DNA of 64,000 bases from Mycteria americana (Eukaryota > Chordata > Aves > Ciconiiformes > Ciconiidae): contig NC_134367.1 in the NCBI RefSeq assembly GCF_035582795.1, positions 83,063,062 to 83,127,061 on the forward strand, read 5' to 3'. A program made the position numbers and the translations under genes. The notes below the pieces were generated by a model. That model made no database searches. It was not told the origin of the DNA and was given only the letters and a program-made list of their open reading frames with translations. Shown here in pieces: positions 61,486-64,000 of the stretch (its first letter is position 1; each line of letters opens with the position of its first letter).

Positions 61486-62094
61486 TCACACCACAGAGGT
61501 GGTACTTTCCGGATTTACACGCATCAACCTTGAAGCATTTCTCAGATCCTGTAGCTGCTTGGCTGGCTTTCCAACTCCTTCCTCAAATCTTTTTTCCACA
61601 ACAGGAAGGACAGTTTCATACAGGAAGGATGCATTCTGCCTAATGAATGCTTTCTTCTCAGGGTCCTGTTCACACCGTAAACTGTAATCAACATGCTGGA
61701 CAGCCACCAGGATGATCTCCACGAGACTCTCCAAAAGAACCATATGCAGCTCTGGAAAGTAAAGCTTTAATGCTTCCTCCAAGAAGGCCATAGTCTGCTT
61801 AGTGAAAGCTACTACAGTATAGCTAAGGTTGACCCAGCAGTCATCACCCGTGTATTGGTCAAAATTGCCTACCCCGCAGCTCCTCATCTCCTCCCTGAGT
61901 TTCCCCAGCGCCTCTGGAGTCATTAGGTTCATCTTTCTCCACATCTCCTCAGAGTTGCGGTGCTTGGTGGCCTCGATGATGATATCCTTGTAGCTCTGTA
62001 AAGCACCTTTGATATCCTTTACCAGAAGGGCATGAATGATGAAGGTGAGATCCAGTCCAATCTCACTAAGCTGCTTGCAGTGCTCTTTAGCTAC
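61486..62094 (-). CDS. EXOC8: EXOC8 coding exon 2 (C-terminal 202 residues)
   Basis: Starts at acceptor TACCCAAG|GTAGCTAAAGAG with a pyrimidine-rich tract and a GTTAAT branch-like site upstream; phase 0; ends at the stop at 61488-61486. It encodes the conserved helical C-terminus including FDQYTGDDCWVNLSYTVVAF and QHVDYSLRCEQDPEKKAF. About half of its third positions are G/C, clearly less than in exon 1. Confidence 0.95.
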   Translation of the reverse strand, partial: VAKEHCKQLSEIGLDLTFIIHALLVKDIKGALQSYKDIIIEATKHRNSEEMWRKMNLMTPEALGKLREEMRSCGVGNFDQYTGDDCWVNLSYTVVAFTKQTMAFLEEALKLYFPELHMVLLESLVEIILVAVQHVDYSLRCEQDPEKKAFIRQNASFLYETVLPVVEKRFEEGVGKPAKQLQDLRNASRLMRVNPESTTSVV

Positions 62095-64000
62095 CTTGGG
62101 TATTAACGAAAAGCAAAAGGTGTTACCAGTGTGCAGGCCCCCTTTACATCTCACACATTTACCAAATCTATCATTCTCAGAAAACGGGGAAGAGTTAGTC
62201 AAACTTCACTTACTTCATCTGCTTTAAGAAATTCCTTATTAATGAGAAATTAATAACTGAAAGATAAATCCTGCCTGTCAAAAATACTCTGGACAATTAC
62301 ATTATAACCCCCACAGACACACTTCCCCGCCCCCCTCCATTAGCAGATGAAAGAAACCATAACCTGAGAAAGGTAGTCTTGCAAAAAATGATGGAAATGT
62401 AGTCCAGGACAGGCTTGGAAAACAAACAAAAAGTCTTCAAAATACTCATCATTCAGGTGTAGCTTATGTAAATTTTAGGACCTCCTACTGGTTAAAGGTA
62501 AATTAAGAACAAACACATTTTGCATTTTTGATAAAGGCAGGGTTTTTCTTGCTGTGTATTTTCATCTTAATGCTTTCCTCTGTTAAAATGAAAAAAACCA
62601 ACCCCAAATGAGTATTAATCTTTCAATGCAGGAAAGCTCTCTGGAGACCCACTCAAGAGTCAACAACTAACCTAGGGTTAGAAAAGAGGATTTATAAGCT
62701 TTCCAGCCCTTGTTTTGGCCGTCGTAAGCACCCTGCTTGGACCCTCTTACCTTGACACACTCTGCCGCAGTCGACAAGCTCTCTTTACTGTCAAATACTT
62801 GCTTACTGAAGGCATCTACAAACATCCTCATGGAAGAGCGGGCCCAGACAACGAAGGCCGAATAGCAGCCGTTGTTACCAGCGAAGTCTGTCTCAAACTC
62901 TCTTGCCGTCTCTAGAAGGCTGGTGAAGAAGACGTGGCAGAGCTTGTGGATGTAGAGCAGCGTGGCGCCCTCGATGCGCAGCTGTCGGATGGCTGTCTGC
63001 ACCGCGGCTGCCCGGTTCTTCAGGAAGAGCTCACACGCCTTGGTGGACTGGCCCAAGCGAATGAGCTGGGACACAGCTCGGCGGGTGGCCCGCGGCCCTC
63101 CTCGCAGCGAGCGGTCTGGAGACAGCTCAAACACCAGCACGTCTGTAAGCTGCCGGACCCGCTCATCCACCTTGGCCCGCAGCTCCTTCACAGGCTGGTT
63201 CATGGGCTTGTCCCCCAGGTACTCGTTGAGTTTATCCAAGAGGTCCACTGCCCCCTCAAAGTCCCGCTGAGCGATGCAGACATCCAAGTCCTCTGGCAGC
63301 TCCTGGATCCACTCAAGTGAGAGGTCAACCACCTCCTCCTCAGCAGAGGGCTCTTCCTCCTCATCATCCTCCTCGAAGGGGTTGGTGGATTCAGGGGGCG
63401 TCGGGGCAGGCCGGGGCAGAGCCTCCTGCTCCAGGCGTCGCTTCTCGCTGAGGGCCCGGTTGCGCTTGGTCTCCTCCAGCACCTCCAGCCACTCCTTCTT
63501 GATCTTGGCGTTCTCGGCCTGGAAGATGCGGCTCTCAGGGAACATGAGCAGCTTGAACATGTCCTTCATGGGTGGGTTGTCCTTGACGTTGACCACAGCC
63601 AGCCCATCGAGGGGGTAGAGGGCGTCGTAGCGGTAGGCGCCGCGGCGGTTGGGCAGGGCAGTGGCCACGAGCAGGCAGTCGTTCATGAGGAAGGCGTGCA
63701 CCCGCTGGATCTGCGCCATGTGGTCAGCATCGTACTCCACCAGGTCGCCGTTGTAGACCAGGTACTTGCCGGGGCTCTCGGGCAGGAGGTCACGGCAGCC
63801 CTCCACCTTCTCCAGGAGGGTGGTGAGCGTGCGCTGCCGCCCCTCCTCGCTGGCCGCAGCCTCCTTGGCCGACAGCGGCAGGAAGGGGTCGGCGGCGGCA
63901 GCGCGGCGGGCGCCCAGAGCGGGGTCGTCGCGGTCGGCCTGGAGGAGCAGGGCCTGGGTGACGGCCTCCATGATGCCCTTCTGCTCGGTGAGGATGTGGC
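61486..64000 (-). CDS. EXOC8: EXOC8 (Exo84), exocyst subunit, 5'-partial, two exons visible
   Basis: EXOC8 is a subunit of the octameric exocyst that tethers secretory vesicles to the plasma membrane; its PH domain binds Ral GTPases and phosphoinositides. The window holds 618 residues; about 100 N-terminal residues lie beyond base 64000. The frame is already open at the edge (HILTEQKGI precedes the first internal Met), so the ATG at 63971 is not the start. In visible-residue numbering: PH domain about 66-178 (YLVYNGDLVEY, MKDMFKLLMFPESRIF), an NPF motif at 206-208, an acidic stretch at 209-223, then the Exo84 C-terminal helical domain from WIQELPEDLD to the end, ESTTSVV. Exons join at ...AAECVK|VAKEHC..., matching the continuous human protein. 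Human EXOC8 has a single coding exon, so the intron is unusual. Confidence 0.97.
62095..62750 (-). other. EXOC8: Intron splitting the EXOC8 coding region
   Basis: A 656-bp phase-0 GT-AG intron, AT-rich, with stops in all three sense frames. It interrupts the conserved helical region between ECVK and VAKEHC, positions that are contiguous in mammalian EXOC8. No mobile element is recognised inside it. Confidence 0.9.
62751..64000 (-). CDS. EXOC8: EXOC8 coding exon 1 (partial at window edge)
   Basis: Encodes 416 visible residues in phase 0 and ends at GTCAAG|GTAAGAG, a strong donor. Third codon positions near the 5' side are almost all G or C and drop toward the intron, so the upstream part is effectively a CpG island. 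Reading past the donor gives only a short unrelated tail before a stop, which supports splicing. Confidence 0.95.

Noticed and set aside
62667-62750. An alternative C-terminus of EXOC8 by reading through the donor
   Set aside because: It adds about 28 unrelated residues and removes the conserved C-terminal third of the protein, and the splice donor is strong.
1-64000. Endogenous retrovirus, CRISPR array, bacterial operon or mitochondrial insertion
   Set aside because: I looked for LTR-like ends, gag/pol-type motifs, regularly spaced repeats and organelle genes and saw none. The window is ordinary vertebrate nuclear DNA.

Overview
This is a stretch of vertebrate nuclear genome, most likely from a bird or another sauropsid. 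The evidence is a CR1-type LINE 3' end with a degenerate octamer tail, a second CR1-like remnant that still encodes a reverse-transcriptase motif, short introns, two strong CpG islands, and no L1, Alu or B1 elements. Repeat density is low. Most of what remains looks like old MIR-like SINE relics and small palindromic elements.

Two protein-coding genes can be supported firmly, both on the minus strand. RHOU (Wrch-1, an atypical Cdc42-like Rho GTPase) is complete. Its three coding exons lie at 33591-33264, 32443-32385 and 29283-28828 and encode 280 residues. It has a CpG-island promoter at about 33.1-34.5 kb and a 3'UTR of about 2.56 kb ending at a canonical poly(A) signal at 26267-26272. EXOC8 (Exo84, an exocyst subunit) enters from the right edge and is 5'-partial: coding exons lie at 64000-62751 and 62094-61486, split by a 656-bp intron with good splice sites. 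Its 3'UTR probably runs down the AT-rich block to about 58.2-58.9 kb.

Layout: 1-26.25 kb is intergenic, downstream of RHOU, with a palindromic MITE-like element (1.84-1.99 kb), SINE relics, CR1 fragments (8.4 and 20.9-21.3 kb), a 265-bp polypyrimidine tract (12.5-12.8 kb) and a perfect hairpin (13.99 kb). RHOU occupies 26.25 to about 34.1 kb. From 34.5 to 58.2 kb I see no conserved protein. The one region that stands out is 49.76-51.33 kb: an orphan CpG island, a GGTGCC hexamer array, a stop-free 8-bp minisatellite, a short hydrophobic C-terminal frame and a poly(A) signal, all consistent with one minus-strand transcription unit. I treat that as a candidate, not an established gene.

RHOU drives Wnt-responsive, Cdc42-like morphogenesis at membranes, and EXOC8 tethers secretory vesicles as a Ral effector. 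Both touch membrane traffic and polarity, but nothing in the sequence shows that they are co-regulated. No virus, toxin, CRISPR or bacterial feature is present.
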